Positions 35,046 to 49,042 of a stretch of DNA of 64,000 bases are shown here, piece by piece. The stretch's first letter is position 1. Each line of letters starts with the position of its first letter. Source of the DNA: Nemophila menziesii. Its lineage: Eukaryota; Streptophyta; Magnoliopsida; Boraginales; Hydrophyllaceae. Under the pieces are notes generated by a model. The model saw nothing but the letters and a program-made list of their open reading frames with translations. It did no database searches and had not been told where the DNA came from. Where the stretch lies: contig JARWIR010000017.1 of the NCBI GenBank assembly GCA_029959085.1, positions 21,565,507 through 21,629,506 of the forward strand. Reading direction: 5' to 3'. The position numbers were made by a program, and so were the translations under genes.

Positions 35046-38000
35046 ACGAGTTTGTTAATTTTACTTCCTCTAATTCATTAATGGAAATCAAGTCTAATGG
35101 GTGTTTTTTTACTTGGTCTAACAGGCAAGAAGGTAACAAACACGTGAAAACAAAGATAGATCGAGCCTTGGAAACCTACGAATGGATTAATTACTTTTCA
35201 AGAGCACAAGTGTTTGTCCCACGTGCTATCGGGTCAGACCACTCCCCTTTAATCCTTCATTTCAATATTAATATTAAAATTGGAGATTTTATTTTAAAAT
35301 TTGAAACTCGTTGGTTGGATAATAATGAGTATAAAGACGTGGTTAAAAAAGATGGAACATTCCTAATTATAGTAACCTTGTCAATAACTATTTAAAAAAA
35401 TGAATAACACTACGAAGGAACTTACTAAATGGAGCTCCAAAACTTTTAAGAATCACGAAAAACAAATTAAAAAATATCAAGAACACCTTATCGAGATTAT
35501 TAATCAAAATAGTAGTAATGATACTACTAAAGAAGAAAAGGACAATAAAGAAAAAATAAAAATATAATTCCAGATGGAAGAAAAATATTGGTAAGACAGA
35601 TCTAGGGTTAACTGACTTATTTATAGAGATAAAAATACAAATTTTTTCCACCTTGCTACTATTCAAAGAAGAAAGTATAACAGAATTACTAGAATTAAGG
35701 ACAAAAATAGAATTTGGAAAGAGAACTCCGAAGATATTAAGAATTGCTTTCTGGATTATTACAAAACCTTATTTAATAATGATCCCACTATTAAGGAAAT
35801 CTTGGAGAAAGCAACTGAATTTGTTAAAACAAAAGTTACTAGTGCGATGAATCAAGAACTAACTAGAAATCCAACTATGGAAGAAACTGAAATCGCTTTT
35901 AGAGAACTCTTAGCCTCTAAAGCGACAGGCCCAGGCGGCCTAAATGGTAAGTTTTACAAAGAATTCTGAGATATTATTAAAGATGATGTTTTCAAAGTGG
36001 TTCTTGATTTTTTTAATAATTGTTGTTCTATTTATAAAATTAACAATACCCTTATCACATTAGTTCCGAAAGGTGAGAATCAAGGGAACCTTGACAATTT
36101 CAGACCCATATCTCGTGTAAACTTTATCTATAAAATTATAGCCAAGATCTTATGTAATAGACTTAGGGACATTATGAATATCATAGTTTCTCCTACTCAA
36201 TCTGCTTTTATCAAAGGTAGGTCTATCCAAGATAACATCTTAATAGCCCAGGAGACCTCTTTCTTTATGAGTAGGAAAAGGAAAAAGAGAAAGAACATGG
36301 CTGCCATTAAAATCGATATGGAAAAAGCTTACGACCAGGTATGTTGGGACTTTATTCTTTTTATGCTTGAAAAACTAGGATTCTGCGACAAATGGATCCA
36401 CTGGATTAAGAATTGTATCACTACGGTCTCGTTCAATATTAATATGAATAAAGAAAGATTGGATAATTTTAGAGCATGTAGAGGTCTTAGACAGGGAGAT
36501 CCTCTTTCTCCGTTCTTATTTTCTCTCATGGCTGAGTCTTTAATTAGCATCATTGATAATAATATCTCTAATAAGAGTATCAATGGTATTCAAATTAACC
36601 GTAACTATCCTATGATTTCTCATTTACTTTTCGCCGATGATTCACTTTTCTTTCTTGACATGATAATACTAACTTATATTCTTTTATAGACAGTCTTAAC
36701 ATTTACTGCCAGGGTCGGGACAGAGAATAAATTTTAATAAATCTGCAATACTCTTTAGCAACGAAACGCCTCAGGAAATTAGGGACCTAACAACACAAGA
36801 ATTAAACATTACAAAAACTGAAGATCTGGGAAGTTATCTGGGTATACCCTTGTGTCATAAAAGATCAAAGGTCGAGTCACTAGAATGGATCGCAAAAAAA
36901 CTATTTAAAAATACAGAAGAATGGAAAACAAAACTACTATCAGAGGGCGGGAAAGAAGTTCTCATTAAAGCTATACTTCAAGCCATCCCTAATTATTATA
37001 TGTCCATTTTTTTCCTTTCCAATTTCCTTTTGTAACAAACTAATTTCTACTATTTCCAATTTTTGGTGGAACTCAAGAGAAAAGAACAGAATTCATTGGA
37101 AGGCCTGTGAGAAAATCGCAATAGGAAAACTTATCGGAGGATTAGGATTTAAATATTTTAAAAGAATGAACACAACCTTACTAGCAACACAAGCTTGGAG
37201 AGTGATGCATAACCCTAAAAAATTAGCAGTCGAGCTTCTCAAAGGTATTTATTTTAATAGGAGTAATTTACTAGATACTAAATTGAAACAAAGCAGAACA
37301 TGGAGTTGGGCTAGTATTATGGAAGGTAGAGACTTTATTAAAAAACACGGGTTTCATAAAATTAAAAATGGAAATGATACGGATATATGGAAGGATAAGT
37401 GGATTCAGAAAAAATAGGAGTTAGAAAAGCCTTTAAATTGTAATTTGACGAAGGTAAGTGAGCTCTTACATCATGATACCAACTAATGGAATATAGAAAT
37501 ACTAGATACTCTCTTTCCGGAACCTATGATACCGTTGATCACTAAAATTCAAATTGTAGATCCCAATGAGAAAGATAAATTTATTTGGCCATTCTCAAAT
37601 GACGGAGTTTATAATACTAAGACAGGTTATAAAATTCTCACAGAAGAACATGTTATAAATAAGCCTACATCAACTGATGATGACCTCTCTCACAAATCTC
37701 CTATCAGGAAAATTATTTGGAAATCTAACATCCCAAAAAAGATTAAATTGTTTATGTGGAGAGTTTTCAACAACTCGTTACCCACTAGGTCTAACCTTTA
37801 TAGGAGGACATGTTCAAATACGAAGACTTGTCCTTGGTGTAACCAACAAGAAGATACGGTAGAACATCTTTTACTTAGTTGTACTATGTGTAAAGAAATA
37901 TGGGCAGGAACTCCTATGCAGATAAGAATCAAGGAGGATTCGGACCTCAACATAGAGAAGTGGTTTATAAAAATCATACACTCGTTTGATAAAGCGGGTG

Positions 38001-38740
38001 GGACGAAGATAAGGCTAGGTATTTCATAATGATCAATTCATGGAATATTTGGAAATCTAAAATGAAGGCTTTACACGAGGACAGTAAAGTTGAAGCTACA
38101 AACATTATTTCATCCTCTAACAAACTCATGAATGAGCTTTATGGTATTGAGTGGGAAGAAATTAATAAAAGATGAAGATTTGGAAGCATACATAACAGAG
38201 ATGATAACGCTACTATTGAGGAAGATAGAGGTGAAATTACGTTCTATTATGATGCATCTTTTTCTTTTTTTAAAACAGAACCAACTGGCATTGGAATTAT
38301 TTGCAGCCACAAAGATGCTAGGAAGAGCACTACAAGAACTTTTACAAGATAATGCGACTCTGCGGATGAGGGAGAGGCTCGCACTGTTCTCAAAGCTGTG
38401 GAATTGAGTAAGAATTTTTTGGGTAGGCAGAAAACTATCACCTCTGATAACCTTGGAATCATCCAAGGTATTAAGCAAGTGTCAGCAGCAAGGTGGAATA
38501 TCCAAGCCATCCTAAGGAGTATTGTCAGCAAATCTACTGAGAACGGGCCTATTTTCTTTAGATTCATCAAAAGGAATCTCAACAGAATTGCTGACAAAGC
38601 TGCGAAGGAAGCTAGGCACAGGGCAACTCACTTGTTGAAGACCATCAGTGTCTTTGAACTTTCTTTCCTTTTCTCTAAACTCAGTATTGGATAATTTTCC
38701 GTGTATTTTATTTTGGTGCTTAGGCACCTTCCTTTGTCCA
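35046..38740 (+). pseudogene. LINE (L1-type) retrotransposon, 5' truncated and frame-broken
   Basis: Domains in order on the plus strand: C-terminal endonuclease (35046-35395, FFTWSNR and GSDHSPLI); reverse transcriptase (35997-36689, FRPISRVNFIYKIIAKIL, KIDMEKAYDQVCWDF, GLRQGDPLSPFLF and the catalytic FADDS near 36635); RT C-terminal part (36700-37417); zinc-binding region (37526-38029, CPWCNQQEDTVEHLLLSC); and RNase H (38230-38690, YYDASFS and RIADKAAKEA). The frame changes at least six times and there are stops, so it is dead. ORF1 and the endonuclease start are missing, as usual after incomplete reverse transcription. Confidence 0.85.
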
Positions 38741-38908
38741 AAAAAGTGTATAACAATACTATTAGGGGCCTATCGTGTAATTACAAAAAGTATAAGAAAT
38801 CGTAAAACGAATATAATAGCAGTTAATAAGAACCAAGGCAGAAGAATTGGTATATTCCAAACAAACAAACATTGGTCTATACAAAATGTAAAAAATGTTA
38901 GTATGTAC

Positions 38909-39504
38909 TAGGGATGTCAATGGGGCGTGGGTTTGCGGGTACCCACCCCACCTCACTTTAAATGGGGCGGGTTTTAAGGTACTAAATGGGGCTTGGGGCG
39001 GGTTGTGGGGATGGATTTTTAAAACCCGCACGAGACGGGGCGGGTTGTGGGGATAAGTATTCCCCACCCCGCAAACCCTCCCCGCATGTATATAATATAT
39101 AATTAATATATTTCATTTATAATGTATATTTTAATTTCAATAATTATTCAAATAAAAGTTTGTGTGCGTTTATTACAACACACAAAGTTTAAATTGTTCA
39201 AATCAAAGTGCAACTCCAAGGGCCGAATTTGTTTAAAAATCAAAATTCAAATGCAAATTCTGAAGAATGGAATATTTGAGAGTTTAAAAAAATAATAAAA
39301 TTTGTAGTAATCAAAAAATTTGAACGATCAATTTGAAACCCGCGGGTAGAACCCACACCCCGCGGGGAATAAATGAGCGGGGCGGGGCGGGGTGTGGGGA
39401 GGAACAACGCGGGGGCGGGGCGGGGCGTGGGGCTTCTATTTTTTTGTGGGGCGGGGTGCGGGGATAGGTAAACCCGCCCCAAACCCGCCCCATTGACATC
39501 CCTA
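38909..39504. mobile_element. hAT-type MITE, 596 bp, with 8-bp target duplication
   Basis: Inverted ends TAGGGATGTCAATGGGGC and GCCCCATTGACATCCCTA, flanked by GTATGTAC on both sides (38901-38908, 39505-39512). The subterminal parts are rich in GGGGCGGG. Proline-rich ORFs over it (39240-39499) come from this G-rich sequence and are not genes. Confidence 0.9.
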
Positions 39505-39910
39505 GTATGTACTAACTACAAACTAATTAGGGGTATAAGGGTAAAAATCCTAACTAGAATAATAAATTTAGGATTTTCTTAAAATGTTTTTTTAGTTATG
39601 ATTGTGAATAAATATTTGGTATAGTTGCGCTTTTAAAAGTAATTTCTTTTAAAGAAAATCTCTCATAATAAATCACAATTGTTGTCCACCGTACCACGTG
39701 TCACTCTCTCGACTCGCTGACACAAGTGCTTCAGCATATTTTGCTTTGTCCCTACTTCTTTTATACTACAACCGTTTACGCGACCACAAAAATAATCTTT
39801 CTTGTCTGTTTATTTATATAAATAAAGTTCCACTCTTATCCATTTCCGATACTATTTCTTCTGTACTATTAAAATGGATTGATTTTCGACCAAAAATGTG
39901 AACTAGAAAA

Positions 39911-42900
39911 ATGGAAGTAGAGAAAAGGAGAAGAGGAATTACTGTGCCACTCAGATTGGGGATTACAGTGTTGACCTTTACGTTGACCATTCAGCTAGTT
40001 CTGACCACCGCAGTGTCAAGCGATTACTTCAAGCCGTTCAATGTGAGTTATGATCACAGGGCTCTCGTCATCGACGGCCACCGCCGAATGCTCATCTCCG
40101 CGGGCATTCACTACCCCCGCTCAACCCCTCAGGTATTCCTCTTTATACACTTATACATATACACATATATAATTTGTGGCTCTATAGTGTGAAACAAACT
40201 TAATGTGATTGGGTTTGACTAAGCTATCTTTTGGGATGTGCATACGTGCGATTACAAAAACAGTTTAGTGAATATTAATCCAAATTGGAACTGTTTGGAA
40301 GATTAGAATGCAGATAAGTGTGACTATTGCTTTTGGCTTCCTTAGACATTATTAATGTCAAATTCATCCCGTTATGGGTTATGAGTAATGCTAATCAGAT
40401 CTTGTGGTTAGCTGGAAAGAAAGGAAAAAATATTAATGCAACTAGAGATAGCCTTATGACTTTTTTGAGTAAATTTACATATATGGAGATTTTATGCTTG
40501 GATCATAATGCTTATGAATATTAATGGCAGATGTGGCCTGATGTGATAAGCAAGAGCAAGGAAGGTGGAGCAGAGGTGATTGAAACTTATGTATTTTGGA
40601 ACGGTCATGAGCCAGTTAAAGGACAAGTAAGTCTTATTTCTTCTATTACATTGCTTCACTAGGTTCTTATAACTTTTCCTAAACTATTTCTTTTTTTCAT
40701 AACTCATCCATTTCAGTACAACTTTGAAGGAAGATATGACATTGTCAAGTTTATCAAAGAAGTAGGATCTAAAGGACTTTATCTATTTCTTCGGATTGGT
40801 CCTTATGTTTGTGCAGAGTGGAATTTCGGGTTTCTTTCTATTCTTATCCTCTGTATCATTAATAATTTACTTAATAATCCTTATATATAGCATTTATGTC
40901 ACTTCTAATTTATAACAGGGGCTTTCCTGTATGGCTAAGAGATGTACCTGGTATAGAATTTCGAACTAATAATGAACCCTTTAAGGTATAATAGTACTAA
41001 CACCTTTATTTCCTTGTCATAAGAATACATTAATTAGAAGTCTTTTTGCTTTCCTGCTTATTCTAGGAGGAGATGCAGAGATTTGTGAAAAAGATAGTGG
41101 ATTTAATGCTTGAAGAATCACTCTTTTCTTGGCAGGGTGGGCCCATAATTTTGTTACAGGTGCTGGAAAGATAGTTAAATCCCAATATAGTATCTTTTTA
41201 TTTCGAAATACTGCCACATAAGCATGACTTGTGTCAGTTTTTTTCAGATTGAAAATGAATATGGAGATATTATAAACTCTCATGGGATTAAAGGGAAAGA
41301 ATATATTAAATGGGCTGCTGAAATGGCTGTTGGACTTGGTGCTAATGTTCCTTGGGTTATGTGCAAACAAACTAATGCTCCAGAATACATAGTAATCATT
41401 TCATCTCTTTATTATCTTAATATATAAATTTATTTATTTTCAACACCTCAGATTTTTTTAATATTATTTAACAGATAGACTCTTGCAATGGATATTATTG
41501 CGATGGTTTCAAGCCAAATTCCAAAAAGAAACCTATCTTTTGGACCGAGAATTGGGATGGATGGTATAATGGATTCTTTATACTTATATATACGTGCTCA
41601 TTTGTTCTTTATTTTAATTCTGTGATCCATTTGGGACCTGAAAAATCGTAAAAAATGTTAAATAAGTCTAAAATGTTTTACTATGTGAAGGTATACTAAT
41701 TGGGGAGAGAAATTACCACATAGACCTGTTGAAGATATAGCATTTGCAGTTGCTCGTTTTTTTCAACGTGGTGGGAGTTTTATGAATTATTATATGGTTA
41801 GTCAAATAACCTTTCTCAACTTATTTTGAAAGTTAAAAAAATTAAAATTTATTTTGTTATGTGGTTACAGTATTTTGGTGGTACAAACTTTGGACGTACA
41901 TCAGGGGGTCCAAACATTATCACAAGTTATGATTATGATGCTCCTATAGATGAATATGGTAAGTTATCAATAATACCCTTGCACATGAGTCAACTCTTTT
42001 AAGTTGACTTTAATTCTCATGCATAGGACTTTTAAGCCAACCTAAATGGGGGCATTTGAAAGATTTACACGCTGCTATTAAGCTTTGTGAGCCTGCTTTA
42101 GTTGCTGTTGATTCACCACAGTATATTAAACTTGGATCAAAACAAGAGGTATATATTAAACTGTGATATCTATCTTAATGCTTTGAAATTCTTTATCTAA
42201 TTTAATGTTTTTGCAATTTAGCCTTGGTAATTAATGATATTCCTGTTATGACTATAGGCACATGTTTATCGAAGCAATATTAATGGAATATGTTCAGCAT
42301 TTCTTGCAAATATTGATGAGCATAAGTCAATTGTTGTTAAATTTCAAGGTCGATCTTATACTTTACCACCATGGTCTGTGAGTATACTACCAGATTGCAA
42401 AAACGCAGTTTACAATACAGCCCAGGTTTATTAATTTTTACATGTGTTTGGTGTAATATGTCACACTTATTTTATTAATATTTCTATTATTTTTCCTTAG
42501 GTTGGGACACAAACGTCTATTAAAGGTTATAATGTTTCCTTGTCTGTACATGGTCATGCACTTCCAAAGTTAAAGATTCATAGTGAAGTTCAAGAAATTT
42601 CAAAATCTTGGATGAGTATTAAAGAACCAATTGGGGTTTGGGGTAGTAAGAATTTCACTTTCCAAGGGATATTAGAGCATTTAAATACAACAAAAGATCA
42701 TTCTGATTATTTATGGTATATGACCAGGTAAAGTCAGTAATTTCATTTCTTGTCCTAATGTCTTTCTTTACACTTACCAAGTAGTATATAATAGGTTTTT
42801 TCCTGAGCTTAGGTTATTAGAGTACATATATGATCATATTTATCTATTGTCTTACACAAAATACCCTTTTTTTCCACATAATTGTTTTTTTGTTATCTTT

Positions 42901-44567
42901 TATAGTTACTTAAATACAAATTTGCTTTAAATTGTAGTAACTTTCAAGTTTTTATCACTTCTCACTTTATAAACTATAAATTTATCCAATTCCATAATAT
43001 CCGTTAAAATTGCAGAGTGTATATATCTGATGACGACATTTTATTTTGGAAGGAGAATAAAGTAAGTCCAAAACTTACTATAGATAGCATGCGAGATTTG
43101 GTGCGGATTTATATTAATGGTGAACATGCAGGTATATAATACTTGCCCAGAAAGTTTCCATTAATATCTTGTATCTATATTCTCTTTCTTTTTGCAATAA
43201 TTTTTGGTTATGAGATACATATTTTTGTATATAAAGGTAGTTCAAAAGGTAAATGGATCCAAGTTGTACAGCCTGTACAACTTTCACAAGGGTACAATGA
43301 CATATTATTATTATCTGAAACAGTTGGTTTGCAGGTAATATATATATTGTGCAGTTTTTTCTGTTTATTCTTCTGCTTATGTTTGTTTATATTGCTCCAG
43401 AACTATGGTGCCTTCTTTGAGAAAGATGGGGCTGGGTTTAAGGGTAAAATCAAACTTACTGGGTGTAAAAATGGAGATATTAATCTTACACAATCATCTT
43501 GGACCTATCAGATAGGACTGAAAGGTGAGTTTTTAAATGTATATGGCGTTGATAATAAAGAGAGTCCTGAATGGAATGAGTTGTCACAAGATAATATTCC
43601 TTCTGGTCTTTCTTGGTACAAGGTAAAAATTCTTAAATCATAAAATAACTTCTTGTCTTATTGTTTCCTTATTTAAATCTTTTTTTTTTTTTTGGTGGTG
43701 ATTAATCAAACAGGCATATTTTGATGCGCCTGAAGGAACAGAACCTGTAGCCCTTGATTTGAGTAGCATGGGAAAAGGGCAGGTTTGGATTAACGGTCAC
43801 AATATTGGAAGATATTGGACTTTAATTGTCCCGAATAATGGATGTCAAAAGACATGTGATTATCGTGGAGAGTATAAATCAGATAAATGTACAACTAACT
43901 GTGGAAAGCCTACACAAACCTGGTATATATGATATTCAGATAAACATTATTGTCTCAAACACTCTAAAACAAGATAGTCTAAGCTTATTAAAACAATAAT
44001 TGTTGGTTAATCTACAGGTACCATATTCCAAGATCATGGTTACAACCTTCAAACAATTTACTTGTTATTTTCGAAGAAACTGAGAAGAATCCGTTTGATA
44101 TTTCCATTAAGTTACGTTCCACTGATACTATTTGTGGTCAAGTATCCGAAGATCATTATCCACCTTTACATGTATGGTCTAGTAAGAAATTAGTGGACAA
44201 TTCTACCCCGGAAATGCACTTGGAATGTGAAAGTGGACAAATAATTTCCTCTATAGAATTCGCAAGCTATGGTACACCTAAAGGAAACTGTCAGAATTTC
44301 TCAACAGGAAAATGTCATGCATTAAACTCTACAAATGTTGTCTCCAAGGTATATGAAGAAGGTTAAATTCTGTTTTTTAAATTATTATAATTAAAATTAG
44401 TTTTTACCTTTTGTCTGATTCTTTTTTTGTAGGCTTGTGAGGGAAGAAATAAGTGTACTGTTGGGGTATCTAATGATGTGTTTGGTGACCCGTGTAGAAG
44501 TACTGTTAAGACTTTAGCTGTTGAGGTAAAATGCTCATCTTTTATTGAGTCTTCAGCTTCAATGTAA
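39911..44567 (+). CDS. BGAL9: Beta-galactosidase, GH35 family, with SUEL lectin-like C-terminus, 18 exons
   Basis: Exons: 39911-40132, 40531-40626, 40717-40829, 40919-40985, 41067-41159, 41248-41391, 41475-41563, 41691-41796, 41871-41958, 42027-42148, 42258-42425, 42501-42727, 43016-43131, 43237-43334, 43401-43622, 43714-43922, 44018-44348, 44433-44567. All splice with GT-AG and stay in frame: 881 aa, the usual length for plant BGAL. It is a secreted enzyme that releases terminal beta-galactose from cell-wall polysaccharides and glycoproteins. A hydrophobic signal segment spans about residues 16-36. The GH35 signature [14 protein letters not shown] holds the acid/base Glu201, and WTENWDGW holds the nucleophile Glu270. 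The galactose-binding-like region includes [14 protein letters not shown]. The last ~90 residues form a Cys-rich SUEL lectin domain. The start [17 protein letters not shown] and the overall sequence point to the BGAL9 clade. A polyadenylation signal AATAAA lies near 44698. Confidence 0.95.
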
Positions 44568-45851
44568 TAGCTTCTGAGAGGTGTATGAAGATCACTGTCT
44601 TTGAGTCTTGAGGTATAAGAATGGACATGCCTTGTATGTCCTATATAGCTTACACGGTTACTGAATTATAGATACTGTCTTTGTTAGTATGTATAGAAAT
44701 AAAAGATGTACAGATATTTGTATCTACTCTATTCTGGAAAAGCTTGTGTTTCTCTCATAACAGATTTCCTTCCCATAGCAAATTTTCAAAACCCTTACTC
44801 ATCTAAGTTTGTCATTCTTTCTCTTAATTGACAAAAAAAAAAAAAAGATATTCTTTCTCTTGGTGTTAAAGTGACAGCTGACACTCTTGAAGACTATGTG
44901 TGGGTGCTTCTGGCAAAGGCTATCACCAATGGAAACATCAATGCTAACTATATCAGAAAGGGTTATTCTTGAGAAATGGAATTTTAACAACTAAGTTTTC
45001 ATTGATGAATTTTTGTCTAACACTATATATTCATTCATCTTTGAAGAAGATGAGGACTTTAAAGGAACAATAATCCATAGACCATGTTTGTTTATGGGAT
45101 TTCATGTTCTAAAAAGATGGTGTACTAACTTTGCGTTGCAGTATTCGGGGTTCAAGTTTTCCTCATCTTGGGTGCAAGTACAAGGTGGTGTACTAACATT
45201 GTAATCCATACTCTTATACGATCAATAATACTACTCTCTTTTCCTCTTATATTTCATATCTTACTTTTTCTTTTAGATTCACAACACATTATGAACATGA
45301 TTGATTCCATCCAAGCACTATAACATCTACCACCCAATTTATATGTATTTAGTTATTTTTATTAATTTCTTATATTATTTTTATCTAATATGATATTTTA
45401 TGTATCATTTGATAATTAATAAATAGATATCATTCTATACCTTATTATTGCAAATGAAAAAAATAAAATTAAATAGGTTTGAACGGAAAATTATGCAATT
45501 AACCGACAAAAGTTCTCTTCTTTAATTTTTTTCTGAATGATATTTGTTTTAATAATTTTTCTCGTATGTTCTTTGATAAACAAAAACATATGAATATTAC
45601 CACTGTTCAAGTGTGGTAATCTCTTACAGCCAAAAAAACAGTCATCAATCTCTTACAATTGGAAACTTGCTTCCGAGCTGCAATGATAAAGATTTTTTTT
45701 GTTTTATTTATTTGATTCACATATAAAAATAAATATAGAATGCTATATTTTGTAAGGTACAATTTCATTTTATTTTTCTTATTTGATGTTTGTTACCTTA
45801 CAACAGAAAATATATTACGTTTATAATTGTTAAATCATTTTCTTAAACATA
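44568..45851. other. Intergenic DNA between BGAL9 and tRNA-Leu
   Basis: Contains the BGAL9 3' UTR to about 44720. The small ORFs (44799-44990, 45013-45204) lack recognisable features. Otherwise AT-rich DNA. Confidence 0.5.
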
Positions 45852-45891
45852 GTTGATATGGCCGAGTTGGTCTAAGGCGCCAGATTAAGGT

Positions 45892-45924
<33 letters not shown>

Positions 45925-45932
45925 TGTCAACA
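45852..45932 (+). tRNA. tRNA-Leu (anticodon AAG)
   Basis: 81 nt with a long variable arm, as expected for a type II tRNA. Acceptor GTTGATA pairs with TGTCAAC, discriminator A. The anticodon stem CCAGA/TCTGG encloses loop TTAAGGT, giving AAG. B box GGTTCAAATCC is present; A box TGGCCGAGTTGG. No intron. A T6 run shortly downstream (from about 45936) can end Pol III transcription. It decodes CUU (and CUC by inosine) in the cytosol. Confidence 0.97.
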
Positions 45933-47378
45933 ATATATTTTTTCCATCGAACTTTATAAAGTAGTTGGGATTAGTCGAGTGTCGGGTATTGACTCGGACC
46001 ACCCACGTAAAAATAAAATTGCATATACTCTGATATACCATAATTTGTGAAAAAAATTGGTACTATGTATATAATATGTATTATATGCAAATTTTTGTTT
46101 ATATTGACTAATCTATTAAAAAAATGTGTAATATATGTCATGTACGTGAATATATTACGATATCGCGTAAATTTTTGTAAATAAATCATAAAGGGTATAC
46201 TACTTATATGTCTCTTAAGCAAAATTGTACATGTAACATATTGACAAATAAATGATTTATACTTGTATATTTTATGCGTATATTTTTTGATATCGCATAA
46301 TTTATCAAAAAATATATTAGATAAGTCATATACATGTATGATATATGTATCTTGTGTAAATATTTCTGATATTGCATAATCTATCTGACGAAATTTCATC
46401 AAAAAATTGACTATGCTAGCTATTTTATACAAGTCTTTTATTAATTTAGAACAACGGTTTAATCTCCTTGATATAGCTTTTAAACCAAAGAATTAAGATT
46501 TTAAATCATAAAAAAATTATGTTTTGGCCTAAATTGGTACGTAGTTCACTTTCTTTTGTGTAGTTCACTTTCTTTTGTGTAGTTCATATAATCATTTAAT
46601 ACAATTTATCCATATTTTTCTCTCTCCAAGAGGTTCGAATTGATTTTTTTTTTATGAATATTCATCATATAACCAAGTAGCTCAGTCCATAGAGTAAATA
46701 GTATATGTGAATTTATTATCATGAATATAAACATAATTATATCATCACTTATTAATCATGGTACTTTAACCATTAACAAATCAATGAGAAAAAGAATACA
46801 GAATATATGAGCATGGATTGACAATAAATTTTAATTAGTAGCTGAGTTTTGATATCTTAGTTATATCTTATAAAAATAATACTTGCATATCTTTTAATAT
46901 TTTAAGTCATTTGACAAATTCAGATAGAGATATATATGATCTACCAGAATATATGTTTTCTCATATGTAAAGAATTGCTAGATAATCACTTGTGAATTTA
47001 TCTTTTATGACATAGAATTGTAAATTTACATAATTGTAACATTATATAAAAGAAGTCAAACTATTAAATCTTAATACTATCATTAGTCAAATACCATTTA
47101 TATCCCATCTACTTATATTTGTGCAATATATTATATAAATGTTCCACCATTTGTACAATGAATGAATATGAGAATTTGTTTTTGATCTCCAATAATTAAT
47201 ATGCAACTTAGGCTTACAAACTTGGAGAATGTATCTTTGTTGAAATATTATTTATAAAACAAAATTCTCATGACAAGAGGGATAGCTGAATAGTATACGT
47301 AAAATGCATCATGAAATTCGCGAATGAACAATGAACTCAATGCTAAAAAATGATGCATTCAATTCATAAATTGACTAA
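45933..47378. other. AT-rich intergenic DNA
   Basis: Very AT-rich, no supportable gene. The ORF at 45971-46432 is an Ile/Tyr/Phe-rich product of base composition. A short direct repeat of TGTAGTTCACTTTCTTT lies at 46540-46580. Confidence 0.5.
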
Positions 47379-47601
47379 GGGGGTGTTTGTTTGCACTAAA
47401 TGAGATCTTAATCTGATTCATTAAGACACTAGATCAATAAGACTGTTTGTTTTTCTTGTCCAATTCAGATCTGAATGGCTCTTAACGGTCTGTTTCATTA
47501 AGATTTCAAACTAAGTCTGAATCATTCAGACACTTCCGCTTAACAAAATAAGTCGTTCATTCAGCATTCAACACTTATTACTTAAAAAAACAAACGACAC
47601 C
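47379..47601. mobile_element. Tourist-like MITE, 223 bp
   Basis: Ends GGGGGTGTTTGTTTG and CAAACGACACC form an imperfect inverted repeat, flanked by TAA (47376-47378 and 47602-47604), the target duplication of PIF/Harbinger-type elements. No coding capacity. Confidence 0.7.
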
Positions 47602-49042
47602 TAAGTCATGTTATCAGATTTAAATGCTCCTACACATATCAATTCATTTTGAAATAAATCTATTGCAACTTATAAAGTTGAGCAGTATGAGCAAGTTGAC
47701 ACTTTTTGAAATTAAATATTATATTTATATTACGATGAAATAAAATAGATAATATAACTAAAAAAATATAACTAGAGCTCTGGCGAATGCGCGCACTCTC
47801 TAGCTCGCCTCCCCCTCCTCACGCTTCGCAAACGGAGCACGCCAGATCTTTAGCATCAGTCGCCGGATCCGGAGAAGACCACCAACCCGCTGTAGCTCGA
47901 CCGTCGGCAACCTCCATCAACAACCAAACCGATCTCCTTCATGAACTCAAACTGGAATAACTGGAATATGTGTATTTTCCGGCAACTTTTTACTGTGATT
48001 TCCGGCGGATTAATGCTGCCGGGGGAGGGAGGCGGACTTCGAGCTGCATAGTTTGAGAGGAGAGTGGTTTTTTGTTACGGGGAAAGGGGAAAATGAATAG
48101 GGTTCAATAATTTTGTGAATATATTAGCATATATAGAGAAACAAAAAAAACAAAAAAAGGTATATTTGTAATTGGTTTTTTAGATTTTAGTGTAAGATCT
48201 GATTTCAGGCCTTTAGTAAGAAGACAAGGAAAGAAGGGTTTGGATTGAAAATAGAGGTGTGTGTGTGTTCGAGACCCTAAGTGGTATTTTCTTTTCTATT
48301 ATTAGTAATATGTTTGGAAAAAAAGAAAATCGATAACATATGTTTTATTATAATAATCAACAAATATAATAGAAATATTAGATTCCAATATTTGATAGAA
48401 GTCTTACCTTTTTCTTTTACTAGTTTCACATCCATATTCAATCTATTTCGATTTTCGCTTTCGGAAGAAAAACTTATCCTCGTTCCTCCAAACTGAATCA
48501 GATAAGAAGCCTCATGAAGACACGAACGGTCCCATGATTTACTTACAGAAATACAATATTTTAGACTATTACAACGAGAATGTGTAACAATATTTTATGT
48601 TATGCACGTGGGTTTGTTTTTTCCACACTTGTATGTCAGTCAATCCCGGTACTCACAATTTATTTGCAAACAAAAAAAAATCTCTATTCATGAATCGTTT
48701 CAAATTTTAATATACAAAAACATAATGAAAACCTACCACCAGCGCAGACCTTTTCGCTCAAGAAAACCTACCAACAGCGCAGACCTTACTAACTAATTCA
48801 TACCTCGTTGGTGCGTTACAGAGTGATTGGAGTGGTATGTCGAGGAGAGAGAAAGGTGGGATTCTAAATAAAAAGAAAAAATAAAGAAACTGATGGCAAG
48901 TATGTTTGAAATCAAAGTAGTTTTGATTCTCCTTTAATAATTCATCCATTTAATTATTCTCTAAATACAAAATTCAAATCTATTTCATATATAGCAGATA
49001 TACATGCCCATTGTGCTCTATATACTTCCACTTACATTAATC
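47602..49042. other. Intergenic DNA with a GC-rich island
   Basis: At 47776-48060 is a GC-rich island with Pro/Arg-like codon content but no long ORF. The AT-rich part that follows (48120-48230, with GATCTGATTTCAGGCCTTTAGTAAGAAGA) resembles 63715-63830. This may be an old transposon carrying a captured gene piece. No gene is supported. Confidence 0.4.

Noticed and set aside
39240..39499. Proline-rich ORFs
   Set aside because: They are translations of the G-rich end of the hAT MITE.
45971..46432. 153-aa ORF near the tRNA
   Set aside because: Composition is dominated by Ile, Tyr, Phe and Lys as expected from AT-rich noncoding DNA, and it has no recognisable motif.
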